From Podocnemis expansa (Eukaryota; Chordata; Testudines; Podocnemididae): DNA of 64,000 nt. The DNA lies in assembly GCA_007922195.1 (NCBI GenBank), contig ML682014.1, forward strand, positions 3,252,369-3,316,368, in the 5' to 3' direction. Within the stretch, counting starts at the first letter, position 1. Every line of letters begins with the position of its first letter. The notes under the pieces are model-generated. The model was not told the origin of the DNA. It saw only the letters and a program-made list of their open reading frames with translations, and made no database searches. Below are positions 32,688 through 45,795 of the stretch, piece after piece. A program made the position numbers and the translations under genes.

Positions 32688-35600
32688 CTACAGAGACAAA
32701 GGGAAACATCTCACTAAAATTTTCTAGCAAAAACAAGGGAAAAAAAATCTAAGTGCCAGCCATGATTATCTACTAATAAGAAGTCAGGCAATCTCTTGTA
32801 CACTTATCTGTAAGAGTTTAGCAAAGTATTTTACCGCAACAAAAAATCATCTTGATTGATATTCAAGTAGTTAAATATAAAGCACACCAATAAAACAGAA
32901 AATTCAGGCATTCCTTTAATATTAATCCTTATTCTAGCAGTTCTCCCATGAAAATGGCAAGAAATCATGGTAACATAAGGCAAGCTCATGAGTTTCCCCA
33001 ATAGCTACATGTGACTATGAGCACCACTCATAAAAGTAAAAACAGAAAGATAAAAATCACAACTTAATTTTTATTTGCTACTTCAATATAAAATTCCCTC
33101 CATCGCACCCCAACCCCATGACAAATGGTTCCTTTATTATTAACTTGTTAGTCTACTACCAAAAAGAGCGGAGAATGATAGAGACACACTTACTACAGAA
33201 GCAAGAGAACTTCACAGCAGGTTCAGATGAAAACACTACAGTGCAGTTATTCACAAAGAACTCTCAAGAGAGAAGAATACACTCGAAATGAACATATGTA
33301 AGAAAACACCATGTGTAAGACCACACAAATCCAAATGAGACCCCAAAACATGTGTCAAGCTGGACTCAACATCATGCTGTTTTTCCAGCCCATGACATTG
33401 CTTAAGAGAGACTCTTAACATTCCCCCACAAACTGCCTTTGTAAGTCAAGCTGGTGATGAAACTGTATGTTGTTGTAATATGAACCTTTTAAAATTTCAA
33501 AGAACTCCTTTTGGTAGCTTTTTATTAGTGGTACAGTTGCCACTATTCAGAATATCTTTATTGACTTTGCCCTTTGCACATTCGTCAGTTTACTTTCATC
33601 ATTTCTAGAAAAAATAAAATTAACATGCATCTCCATTACCCTTTCTGAAACTGCACTGAAATATTTTAAACAACGTTTTATGAATCTTTTAGATAACTGG
33701 TGAAATAAATCTACATTGTTTTCTGTTTCTCCTGTAAAACCATAGCCTGTTTTCATTCATTTAGGTTTCTGAGTTGTGTAATGGTGGATGTACTTTATAT
33801 AGCTCTGATCCCAAGACTGTCAACAATTATGCACCTGATTTTGAGCAACTTTTGCATGTAAGTAGTTTTTGATACATATACGTATAGATCATGAATATAC
33901 TACAGCTTTTACAGTGACACAGCTATGGAGTTGCCCCACGCAACCTAGCTGGGATGATTTAATTTTTGAGCGTAGTCCAGGCCATAATATTATAATTTTT
34001 ATAAGATCAAGCCAGGGCTTCCTCTACTTTTTGAAGCACACCATTTTAATGAACTATTTTCTGCCAGAATCCCAGGCAGCACTACACAGATGAGGTTGTG
34101 CGACGCAGAGCAAAACAGCACTGAAATGCCTCCATTTGCTGATGACATGACCCCCACTTGGGAACTGCCGAGTTAGGCCCCAAAATGTGACCTGAAGTAC
34201 TTTAAACCCAACGAGGAAAAGAACAAAATTCAGTACCAGTATCAATATATTATTTTCTTTTGCTCTTTTATTTAACTTAAAACAAGTTAAACACAATGGC
34301 ATGTCAAGTACAGGTGTTACGGATCAGATCCAACTCCAGCTGAATTGAATGTTGGCCTTTCCACGGGACAGAATGGGAACAGGATCAGGCCTTTCATGTA
34401 CCAGGAACAAAACAAGCACCTCATGTCACCAGATCCTTGTGCATTGTTAATTTGAAAGTCATGAGTTTTCCGGTGTCAAATAGTTTTCATACCAGAAGGT
34501 AACTTACTTCTCATTTCTTGAAGGAAAAAAAGAGAGCAAAACATGCAGTAACAACTGAAAACAAGAAAAGATGACAAAAACATTGGTTCAGGTCTCAACT
34601 TCTGTGAGAAAAATACAAGGCTTGTTTAAAATAAGGCACATTTCATCTTCTTTGGGAAGGGAGAAGCGGGGGAAAGGCAAAGTGTTAACATTCACCCATA
34701 TAAACCTGATGATACGAATTCTGAAAAAATCAAAATATTAATTAAATAAGCAATTAATAGGGTGCAACTGTTAGAAGAGGATTCCAGTTTCCTCTAAATT
34801 AACAGAAAAGTATCAAAATAGCAAACAGTTTTGCATATTTTTTGGCAGGAAAATGAACAAGTGTATTTTGGGGAAGGGAGAGAGATTAAGGAGAGGAATA
34901 AGGTGACTCACAAAGTTCTTCCTAGTTTTTCTTGAATACAGTGATTACAAGATTTCATCAAACATATGAAATTTAATATATTAAGCCTTGAGAATTTGCC
35001 CAAGAGACTGAGATGATCCAAGCGGGTAACGTCATAATTCAATGCCCGTGGATGTCAATGGTAAGACTCCCACACGCGCTGGAGCAACCCTAAATGCTCT
35101 AGCCTTTCACCTAGCTTCCAGCATTTACCTGACAGCTACAAAACTGCACAATCAGCTCTCCGTCTGCCTGAGATAAGCCTTGGGTGTGAGTAACAGAGGT
35201 ATCTCTGGTCAGGATTAAGATACATGGGCAAAACTGCGTAAAAAAACTGCACCGATCTGATCCCTTTATCTGTGGCTCTAATACTGCTAGTAATCCTTCA
35301 CTTTCATACACACACACACACAAAAACTTTGAAGAACCAAGGTACAAAATACACAGTTTCAATTAGAGATGATTTTAAATAAACGTTTCCCCTCTTCATT
35401 CCTTAATAAAAACCAGACAGGGTGGGGTAGTAATCAAACTATTTTCCACAGACTGTGTTTAAACAACTGTTTTTCAAAAAGAAGCCAAGACAAAACAACC
35501 ACTGAGTTCACGCACACTGTTTAATGTTTTAAGAAAAAGTTAAACAACTTTAAATAGTGTAACATTTTTCACAGGGATTAATGTTTTTCTAATACTAGTC

Positions 35601-35754
35601 CAGAAGACAGAGTATCCACATATAAAACAGAAAATTCTCCCCTCTTTTGACATTCTCAACTTCTATGGCTAACTCATGACCAAATGTAATTTTCTCCTCT
35701 TTAAACATTCTCTCTTTTTATCTACTGTTCCACACTGTTTGAACTAAAACAATT

Positions 35755-35940
35755 TGTTTGCTTTGCTGAAGAAGACTGACCTGACCTAGAGACCTACCCT
35801 TCTCTCCATGTATATGTTCACCTGACATACCACAATTTCCATTAAATACATTTGATAAAGTGGGATTATACCCAAGAAAGCTCACAATAAACAAATTGTT
35901 AGTCTTTAAAAGTGCCACAAGACTCCTTGTTTTTTACATT
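35755..35940. repeat. Penelope-linked repeat fragment
   Basis: It contains TTTGATAAAGTGGGATTATAC, AAGAAAGCTCACAATAAAC and TTAGTCTTTAAAAGTGCCACAAGACTCCTTG. This is the right arm of the family. The upstream segment ATGTTCACCTGACATACCACAATTTCC recurs at 49.85 kb, so these two share a sub-family-specific interior. Confidence 0.75.
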
Positions 35941-37352
35941 AACACATGAAAATCAGCTGTCATTTAAAAAAAAAGTTTTTAAGTTTCAGGATAGGAAAGC
36001 AAGCTTGAAAATGTAAAGACTAGAAGTTCAAAAACTAGGAGGCAAAAAAAACATTTTCTTTTTTTTATTTTGGGGTTCTGCTTTTTTAAAAAAAATTCTT
36101 GTGGCCAGCAATTCAAATTTTAGTACCACATGTCCCTCTATTTTTTTAAATAATCTTTTTAACCAAACAAACAGGTGTACTGAAATTGAAGCCCTTACAA
36201 TTGTTTAAAGCAATCTAAATAGAATATAAAATCAATATTTAAAAGAAGCATAAAACTCAGAAGATCAGTACCTTTTCACCACAAACAACACTAATAACAG
36301 GTAGCTCAGTGCAATCTTTCAAAATATTAACATCCTTGTCAAGTGAACCTAACCTAAATTAGCTGCATTATTTTCCTACTGTTAAAAAGTGATAGAGAGC
36401 TTTATTGTTGTCCTAGCACAGACTGAACGACTAATTCTAGAATGAACTTTTATTAGATTAATTAATTATGGATCTTTAAAGTACATTTAAAATAGTACTG
36501 TCAAGTCTTTTAGGCTTGAAATTAAACTGTTTTTTAAAATAATATTTTAGTAACAAAAAGTCATCCTTGTTTTGGCAGTGCTTTATTTCATAAAATTAAT
36601 TCTCTTCCCAACCACCATGTGAAATAAACAACAAAATTAAAATGTGAACAGTCTTTTTCCTAGAAATGAACTAAACTGGGCGTAGATGTCCCCACCTCTT
36701 TTTGGGGAAATGCAAGATATATGATTTTTGCTTGTTCTTTCAACACAATGTATATAAAACACTGAGACACATTTATGCATCACTGTTTGGAACTCTTCAG
36801 AGTGTCAAGTGCAAAGTACGAACAATATTTCTCAAGGGCTGACCTTCCTGCATGGCTTTCACTGCTCCTTCCTTGCCTTATTTTTGTCTCCCTTTATCTT
36901 GTTTCTATTTCTTCTGCCTGCCTCCAAATTCCAAAGTACCCTCAACTAAAGTCCTTTCCTTTCAAACTTGCCCGGTGGATGTTGTACAGTCTTCATAGAA
37001 GAGAATGTATTTTAAGTGCCTCAACTCCCACAAAAAAGGAGAGAAAGATTAAGAGTGCTCCATTCATGATGGATTTATTGCCTAAAACCTTCCTTCAACA
37101 GCCAAGCATTTGGGGTATGTAAGATATTACACATCACTGCAAACATCAAAATAGCAAACTCTTGGCTACTTTGGCCTGCATTCACAACAGACTGACTACT
37201 GAAGTGTGACATTGTGAGGGAGTGAGAACTGTCCTTAAAGGAATCTTACCTCTCTTGAGCAGAAATGATACTGTGTTACAGATTCTTGTCAGTTGTCCCA
37301 AAACCTACTACCTGCACATGTCATACCTACAGATTTGACTGTATAATATATG

Positions 37353-37355
<3 letters not shown>

Positions 37356-37389
<34 letters not shown>
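37356..37389. repeat. (AC)17 microsatellite
   Basis: 34 bp of uninterrupted AC dinucleotide, likely length-polymorphic. Confidence 0.95.
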
Positions 37390-37390
<1 letters not shown>

Positions 37391-38205
37391 ATAAACGTGA
37401 ACTTCTGGGGTATATTGAGCAAGGAGGAAGCTTAGGGTCATTCCTGGTGGGCTGTGTGAATTGATTATAAATAAATTACGCCTGGGAAGAACATAAAGCA
37501 GCTGTCTTTAATATTTACATATTCTTCTATTCCTGGAACAGTACAATGATTTTTCTCTCTCTTCCCCCACCTCCTCATTGCTTAGTGTTTGTACTAAGCC
37601 ACTGTCAACACTCACTGACTTCAGAAACTGCCACAGGTTTTCATCCTTTTAGGCAAAATCCTTCTCATGGGTACCTTAAGTAAATACAATACAAAAGTTC
37701 CTTGTAAAATGGAAGGTGTATGCTTTTTGTATGTCACTCTTAAGCAGTTCAGTAAGGTTTCCATGACTACCAAGTCTCTCTACCTTCATACCTTTTTCTC
37801 ATTATACTACCATTTACTCACCTGGCCATCAGTCTGCTAGTTTTGCATTCACTGCAATTTTCAGATATCATAACAGATATTTAGCTGCAGGACTCCCATT
37901 TGTTTTAATGTGAGAATCAAGTACCCCTTTGAAAGAAGGGGAATTACAGGCTGAACACAAAAATTTCACATCCTCTAAACATTCTTCCTCTCCTCTATCT
38001 TTTTATCAGTAGTGGCATAACATTTTGACTGTCATTTAAAAAAATATCAGTAATGAGCTTCATTTTTTAAAATGAAATGTGCTCTTAAAATGTGCATGCA
38101 ACTCCTTTGTTTCCGATTGGATTCTTCTCTCCAGCAGCACAGGCAAAATATGTGCATAATTTAAGTTGCTATTTTTAAAAGAAGTTGGTTCATACTATAA
38201 CTATA

Positions 38206-38330
38206 TTCCAAAGGGGTAGCTGTGTTAGTCTAGTTCAGTAAAACAGGAGTGCTGTGGCACTTGAAGACTAACAAACTGATTTACTGGATTAGCTTTCATG
38301 GGAAAAAATCCAACTTCGTCAGATGTTTAT
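38206..38330. repeat. Penelope-linked repeat, single arm
   Basis: It runs from CCAAAGGGGTAGCTGTGTTAGTCTAG through GTGGCACTTGAAGACTAAC to AACTTCGTCAGATG with no inverted second arm. It is followed by degenerate tandem ACTATATAGTAAC-like units to about 38400. Confidence 0.75.
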
Positions 38331-40198
38331 TACTATATAGTAACTTTCACAGTATACTATAGTAACATAGTAACTATTAGTAATTATTACTATATAGTGA
38401 CTTTTACTACATATTTTCTAGATTGTCTCAGAATGAAACAATAGAATTAAAATTCAAGCAAGTCTCTACACCTGTGCTAACTCACCACAAGACAAAGGCC
38501 TTGCCGTCCCTGGGAAAAGAAAGCATGTTCTTAAGTCAAGTTAACTAACTTGAGGCAAAATCCCAGACGAGACAAGGCATAAGGTCATGCTTAAAGTACA
38601 GGAACTATGTATGTAGAGCCCACTGTCTTTACAACCATTTCAAAACTTCCAGATGAATTCATACTTTGATGATTCACCAGAACAATGCTTCTTAAAATGA
38701 GCAAACTGAAGTCTCAAACCACTCTTCGATTAGAACTTTGAGGAATCACCAGAAAATGTTCTCTTACAAAACAACAAGAGAACATCTCACAATTAAACAA
38801 GTGTACTTTGATTAAACTCACACTCAGACACATTAATTAGATACAACATCAACTTAACTCGAGCTACAATCTAAACAACAGACATCTCTAAAATCGGTCT
38901 TATTAGCAATTATGAGAAATCAATGCAGTTTTCTCCAAAGGATGTGTCTCACAGTCTTTAAAATTAAGATGTTTTAACCTACAAATGCCGTGTTAAGAAC
39001 ACTGACAGACAATATACACAGCAGTCTGTAGAAAGCTTTCCACATAAGCTGATCATCATAAATTTAGGCTCCTATCTAAACATAGGGTTCTCTGTGATCT
39101 TTATGATATATAAATGGCTTTCCTGAAACTGGACTTTTAAAAATAAAATAGTTTTTTAAAAATAAATATAAATTGGCCAGAATCCCCTACTCAAATATCC
39201 TATCGCAGTGTCTGTTGCCCCATTTTTTGACTGACCCACAAAGTAAGCATTAGAGTGTGGTCGAGATTTCTAGAGATTGTGCTGGGGTGGGGAGGAGTTG
39301 ATTAGTATGATGTTACCTTTTTCTGTCAAAGTTTTTTGGGAAATCATATTTCTCTTCTTTTGTCCACAACAAAACCTCAAATCAGTGCATCTAGTTATTC
39401 CTGAGATGCTAGATCCATTTATTTTTTGTTGAGGTCAATTTCTTTTTGTTACTTGTCTTGTGCTAATTATATTTCTGTCCTCAGGTATCCAGTAATAGAT
39501 CACGTATTTTATCCTCATTGCACTGGGAAATGACAACTGCTTATCATAAGGAGTGTAGTCTCTGACATACTGGTTTCTCATTGTTTTCCAAATAGTACAT
39601 GTGTCTTACATTTATTTTTCTTTTTAAAAAACAAAACAAAATCCAAATGCAAACTTCTTCACAAATGTCACTCCAGGTCTTAAAAGCAATGGATTCTCCA
39701 CCCCATCACCAATCGTGTATTGCGCTACTACTAAATTTCTTGGGTCACAGATAGTGCCAACAACATCACCTATGACTTCTCAAAGCTTCTAATGTTGCTT
39801 TCAGAATTTAATGGTTCTATGTAACTCAATGTTTCAAGGAAGTGGTGATAGGACACGGAATACTTACAGGTATTCATTTACACTTAACAGGACACCCACA
39901 CCAAATCCATTCCAAAGCGGCAAATGAAAAAACATCCACTGTGCCTTTTAAGTAATTTGTTAAATGACCTTTGTGCTTCAATTTTCCTCTGGTGCACAGG
40001 TGTCCATATCACAAAAACCGTCAAAGGTAGCAAACTTGTTACTTCTCCATGATATTAGCAGAGGTGATAAATGCTGCACAAAGGAAGCCACACCTTCTTC
40101 CTTTCAAAAATTAGTTCCCTCAACAAAGTTTGGGCTTATGCATGCTGACTGGTCAGTGAAGCAGTACTTGCACCTCTCTTGGCTCCACTGTAAATAAG

Positions 40199-41993
40199 AA
40201 GAGGTTACTTACCTGTAACAAGTGTTCTTCGAGATGTGTTGCTCCTGGCCATTCCCCTTTAGGTATTTGCATGCCACGTGCACGGATCACCAGAATTTTT
40301 TTTCCCCCTAGAGCACCTGTAGGGTTGGCTGCAGCGCCCCCTGGAGTGGCGTCCTCGCGCTGTACTATATAGTGATCAGCCGACCCTCCCCTCCTCAGTT
40401 CCTTCTATCCATGATTCCAATGCAGGGAGGCGGGAGGGAATGGAATGGCCAGGAGCAACACATCTTGAAGAACACTGGTTACAGGTAAGTAACCTCTTCT
40501 TTTTCGAGTGATTGCTCCTGTCCATTCCCTTAATTAGCCTTACCTCCAGAGGCACGGTCGCATGGACTGGAGGACTGCTCTGCCCACTGCCACATCCTGC
40601 TGCACTTGCTGGGTAATGGCGTAGTGCTGCACGAACGTGTGAGTGGACGACCAGGTAGCTGCTTTACATATCTCTACGATAGGAACTCCTGCTAGGAAGG
40701 TGGATGACGTTGCCTGGGCCCTCGTTGAGTGGGTCTTAACAGGTGGTGGACATCTTTTTGCTAGGGCGTAGCATTCTTGAATATATGCTACAATCCACGA
40801 TGCAATACGCTGAGATAAGACTGGCTCGCCTTTCATCCTGTCGGCTGCGGCGACGAAGATCTAGGATGTTTTGCGAAAAGGCCTTGTTTTTTCTATGTAG
40901 AAGGCCAGGGCTCTTCGCACATCTAGTGTATGGAGTTGACTGTCTTCCTTGGATGGATGCAGCTTGGGCCGAAAGACAGGCAGGCAGATGTCCTGACTGA
41001 CATGGAACTGAGAAACCACCTTTGGATGAAAAGCCAAATGTGGGCGCATATGAACCTTGTCTTTAAAGAAGATTGTGTACGGGGGCTCCGACGACAAGGC
41101 TCTGATCTTGGATACCCTCCTGGCTGATGTAATTGCTACCAAAAAGGAGACCTTCCACAAGAGGTACAGAAAAGAGCACAATGCGAGCGGCTCAAATGGT
41201 GGTACTGTCAACTGAGTAAGAAATGAATTCATGGCCCCATTGGGTGACCGAGGCCCGTATAGGTGGGTATAGCTTGACCAAGCTTTTTAGGAACCGTCTG
41301 AGCGTTGGATGTGAGAACAGAGAGTCATGCCCCGGCAAGCAAAGGAATGCCAAAACTGCCGCTAGGTGGACCTTAACTAATGATGACGACAGGCCCCCAG
41401 CCTTCAGGAACCATAGGTAGTCCAGGTCTTTCGGAATAGACAGCTGGAGCGGGTCCCAGCCATTGTTCTCTAACCATTTTGCAAACTTCAGCCATTTGGC
41501 TTTGTAAGTAGATCTTGTGGAAGGTTTCCTGCTGTTACATAAAACCTCCTGGACTGAAGATGAGCATTGCCGCTCCCCACGATTTAACCACGGAAGTTCC
41601 AGGCATGGAGATGCAGGGCCGCCAAGTTCGGGTGGACAAGGTGGCCGTTGTCCTGGGAGAGAAGGTCCGGCAGTAGAGGAAGTTCCTAAATGCTAACTAG
41701 GACTACTTATAACTAACAACAAGAAACAGAACGGGTACTCCGGAAGCAATTCGCTTCGGGGAAAAGAACTGCTGCTAATGCAGCTGCTGTTCCGGCGACC
41801 ATCAGCGAGTTTAGAAGGAACTGAGGAGGGTCAGATCGGCTGATCGCTATATAGTACGGCGCAAGGGCACCGGTCCAGGGGGCACTGCAGCCGCCCCTAA
41901 GGGCGCTCTAGGGGAAAAAATTCCGGCGATCCGTGCATGTGGTGTGCACACACCTAAAGGGGAATGGGCAGGAGCAATCACTCGAAGAAGAAA
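40199..41993 (-). mobile_element. DIRS-like tyrosine-recombinase element, internally deleted
   Basis: About 185 bp at the left (from GTTCTTCGAGATGTGTTGCTCC) and right (reverse complement from TTCTTCGAGTGATTGCTCC) are inverted repeats sharing CATTCCCCTTTAGGT, GCACGGATC, CCCCTAGAGC and TACTATATAG. The left end is itself a hairpin: 40200-40257 is inverted at 40439-40499. Inverted termini plus an internal tyrosine recombinase identify a DIRS-type retroelement. Reverse transcriptase, RNase H and gag are absent, so this 1.8 kb copy is non-autonomous or internally deleted. Confidence 0.82.
40540..41232 (-). pseudogene. Tyrosine recombinase (YR) of the DIRS-like element, broken
   Basis: This frame runs about 231 codons with one in-frame TAG at 40861-40863. 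A probable frameshift near 41220-41235 separates it from the upstream part. It contains FLVAITSARRVSKIRAL, which supplies the first catalytic Arg; a long DKVHMRPHLAFHPKVVS and LHTLDVRRAL region; HSTRAQATS, the HxxR catalytic pair; and AATWSSTHTFVQHYA, which carries the nucleophilic Tyr. In DIRS elements this enzyme integrates circular DNA intermediates without target duplication. The catalytic pattern survives but the reading frame does not, so it is inactive. Confidence 0.82.
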
Positions 41994-44569
41994 CACTATC
42001 ACCAGAGTTGTCAATCAGGCACACTGAAATCGCACCTAAAATGTAAGGAAAAAATCCCTACCATGATGGACCCATAATTCATCAGTTTTCCCTGACTTGC
42101 TATATTGGCCTCTCCATTTTCATCTTCATTTCTTGTTTTAGGTTGGCGATCTGGAAAGAACTGTACAAATTCTCCTCTTCTCTCAAGTAAACTCAATTAA
42201 TCTTGCAACTCTAGCAGGAAATAACAAATGAGTTTTGTCAACACCATATGACAATAAAATAGCTCAGAATGTTGCAATACAGTCAACCTTCTTGTATTTA
42301 CTTATTTAATCATTCAATGGAAGTAGCCAGAGCTTTGGTCTCTTAAATTTCACATAGTACTACCAACTCTGTCTCTTAGGATTTATCAAGTCTGCTGGAC
42401 AGAGTCATGTATAAGCAAATGATACTTATTTGCCATTGGCACAGACTATATATATATATCTTCAAAAAAACATTTGTGCTACCATGACGATTATAATTTC
42501 TTTCCTTGCCATTTGAACATGGAGTTACTTCCTAGTCCCAGAACCCTTAATCAAATACAATTTTCTCCTTGATCTAATTCTACACAATGATTTTTTTTTT
42601 AAAAGCAAATAGTTTATAAAATTATCCTTTACGTAGACTTGGTAAAATTCTTTTTTTTTTTTAATATAATTTCGATGGACAACATCCATGTTTATTTCAA
42701 TTTTTTTTTCCCCATTTTAATTAAATATTCTCAGAGGTGGAAAATTATGGAAGGGATCAGATAATGGTGGAGGTCAGCCAATAATCCTTTAATGGCAGTA
42801 ATGTTGAGATTCAACAAGTTAAAGCTTTATCACCATTAAATTGTCCACATCAAATGCCAAAGTATACAAGCAAGTAACCTTAATTCAAACGCTAAGACGT
42901 TCTCAAGCAGCAATTTTGCTTCATCCATTTGTATATGTTGATTACTATTGAAGGAAGTATCTCTCTTTGGTTTGTGTGTGTACAATCAAATCAACATTTA
43001 CTGATAAAAAAGCATAATCCTTCTAAGCCTATTTACAAGGCCAACAGAGAATAAAGCTCACAGCTGCTATATATTGTTACAGAATACTTTCATTACTTTG
43101 GAATTTTATATTTATTTAATAAAAGTCAAGGTATTAAATTCCCTGCAATTTATTGTTTCTCTTTCCAGAAGAGATCTTAAAAATAGGGATCTGTGAACTA
43201 TCCTTGAAAATCCCATGACATCTTTCAGATGACAGAGATTTTGATTCTGCTAGCGACCTATGCATCAAAAATATTTCTTCTCTTCCCTACCTAACGTTGT
43301 GCGTCTGATTGATGTCATGTCCATAGCAAAAAGCAGATTTATTTCAGTGGTGGTCTGAATATGTGCAGAAGAAATTATGGGGCTACATCAATTTGTTGGA
43401 TCTATGGTGCTAAACAAACATCATAATTTTCAGTATTACAAAATCTGAAATACTGATTGCCACTTCTTCCTACTATGCACTTAAATTATTTTAAACGAAA
43501 GAGCAGCATCGGTTTATATATCATCATTAGATTAAACCTTTCTTTTACTGCCATCTACTGGTACTCAAGCAACACAAGAAAAGTCTCATAGTTATAAAAG
43601 GAATTACATACTTAATATTAGTAGACTGTAAATTACTGCAAAAAAACTGAATGCATTTAGAATGCAAAATTTAACCAAAACCAAACAAGAGGAGATTGGC
43701 TTTCCACATGAAACTATTAATCACATCAATATTTTCTCTCCTGAGCAGCTGTAATTTTTCAGCTCAAATTCATTTTGTTGGTACTGCAGGATTTTAGGTA
43801 TCGCTTGAAATCTTCTCTCATTAACTGTTAGGACACAGCAAATATGACACCACCATGGGAGGGGGCACAAAGTATTCTGAGGTACATCTGAGACTAAAAC
43901 ACAAATACATTGGGGAGAAAACTGAAAGTCAGAAATAGATGTGGATCCAAATCAAAAGTGTAAATAGGAGAAGATTAAAAGAGTTCCCCGTTCTTATCTC
44001 CATTTAAAAATATCACCTCCTCCTACCCAACAAAAACAAAAAAGCCTCTTTATTTTATACGCGCTATACTAAATTAGGATCTACATAAGGACACTCAGGA
44101 AAGTTAATTCAAAGTAATTAAAGACGTGAATTTACAACTGAATTAGTTAAACAGCATTAAATCCCTGTATGGATATTCTTTACTCGAAATTAAAGTGTCC
44201 TTAACTCAGTGTAGTCTAATTCACTTTCCAAGACTACTTTCACAGTGTGGACTACAGAGATGGAAACTACAGTGCACACCAAACAGGACTTATATTAACA
44301 TACACTTGGTACCTTTTAATCTGTGTCACTGGTATCCATGGGGGCAGTCAGAAGACACCACTTTGGTGCACACCACTATTCAGACCCTCAGTCTGCACTG
44401 CACTGTACTGACGACAAATCCCACATGAATTAAACTAAACCAAATTAAGGGCATTTTAATTCTGAATCAGAGTATACATATAAGGATTCAGTGCATTGCA
44501 ACTAAGCTGCTTTAAATTCACACTTTTAGTTTTAGTTTAAATTCACAATCTGAATTAATCTTCCGAGTA

Positions 44570-44760
44570 TGTGTGTGTAGAACAAACAAGGCTAAAAACT
44601 TTATTTATCGCTTGAGCTTTCACTTTCTCAGATGCTTTAAAGATGTGGGAATTTACAGAATGGGAGGAAATAAATGCAGGGAAGTAAAAGCCATGGGATC
44701 AGGTTACACTGTAACAGCAAATCAAAGCCATAGTTAAGATTCAATCACTGGGGAACAGAC
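44570..44760. repeat. Penelope-linked repeat, left arm and interior
   Basis: It has AAACTTTATTTATCGCTTGAGCTTTC, a CAGATGCTTTAAAGATG junction, then an interior (CAGCAAATCAAAGCCATAGT) that is the inverse of the interior in the 9.4-9.9 kb copy. The second arm is missing. Confidence 0.65.
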
Positions 44761-45389
44761 AAACCTTTAGATTTAAAAATTCATACACTTTGTATTGCGC
44801 CTTTGACCAGTTCAAGACTAACTGGTAAACTGACTGGTCAAGTAATGTTTAAAAACGGTCAAATATTTTGAAGAACTAATTTAGCTGAACAGGATAACAA
44901 CAGTAATAAAAAGAGTGAGCCTTTATCGTCTCAAATAGGTTCAGACTTTGATAGATACTTACACCTATTTACAAACAACAAGTTACTTAAGCTAAGCTAT
45001 TTTAACTGAGCAAAGTGCGTAACATGATTAAATAAAGTTCTAAAATAAATGAAAGAATGGCACTCTCTATGCTGCTGCCTATTATCAAAACATTCAGGCT
45101 GAAATAGCTGATGATAGTTGACTGTGTTCAAATAATAAACCAAACAGCTTGCCAAGTCTACACCTGGGTTTGAAAAAAAGGGGCATGTGGGGGATAAGAA
45201 TGCTTTCATCCCATAACCATGGACATTAAGCTTCTACTCTCAGTTGTTTTTGGAACTCATTGTGCAGTAGTTTTCTGCTATAATTAGCCACTTTTGTTCA
45301 ATACAGAATGTACTCTACTGTCCTCAAAGTCCTTACGATTTAATATTACTGCCCACTTCAAAGTATCAGCTAATTTGCAATATATAATG

Positions 45390-45515
45390 AAAAAAGAGAG
45401 ACAAGATGGATGAGGTAACATCTTGCATTGGAACAACTTCTGTTGGTACAGACGCAGTCTGTAAGGCAGAGAAGTTTGTCTTCCTCACCAACAGAACTAG
45501 GCCCAATAAAAGATA
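45390..45515. repeat. Foldback repeat of the GACAAGGTGGGT type
   Basis: The left GAGAGACAAGATGGATGAGG and ACTTCTGTTGGTAC, with inverted ACCAACAGAACTAGGCCCAATAAAAG at the right, form a foldback similar to the one at 27420. Confidence 0.6.
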
Positions 45516-45529
45516 TTCCTCTTGACACC

Positions 45530-45795
45530 AAAATTTCCACTTAAGGCAATAATTTTGCTTTTCTTCCCCCACGCCACCTCCCTGCTAATTGCTGTACTCC
45601 ACCATTTGAATCCAAACAACTGCTTTGATTTGCTGCAACACTCTGACCTGATCCTACAACTCACACTCCCTTACATTTATTTTCCACCCATTTTCAAGCA
45701 TCTGACAAAGTGGGATTTTCTCCTACAAAAGCTCATGCAAATAAATACATTTGTTAGTCTTTAAAAGTGCCATCAGACTGCTTGTTTGTTTTTCA
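45530..45795. repeat. Penelope-linked repeat, interior and right arm
   Basis: The interior (GCTTTGATTTGCTGCAACACTCTGACCTGATCC) matches the 9.4-9.9 kb copy. The right arm has CATCTGACAAAGTGGGATTTTC, AAGCTCATGC and TTAGTCTTTAAAAGTGCC. Confidence 0.7.

Noticed and set aside
36775..37122. 115-codon + strand ORF with a hydrophobic stretch
   Set aside because: Intronic, antisense to ZZZ3, no family resemblance and no splice support. Most likely chance.
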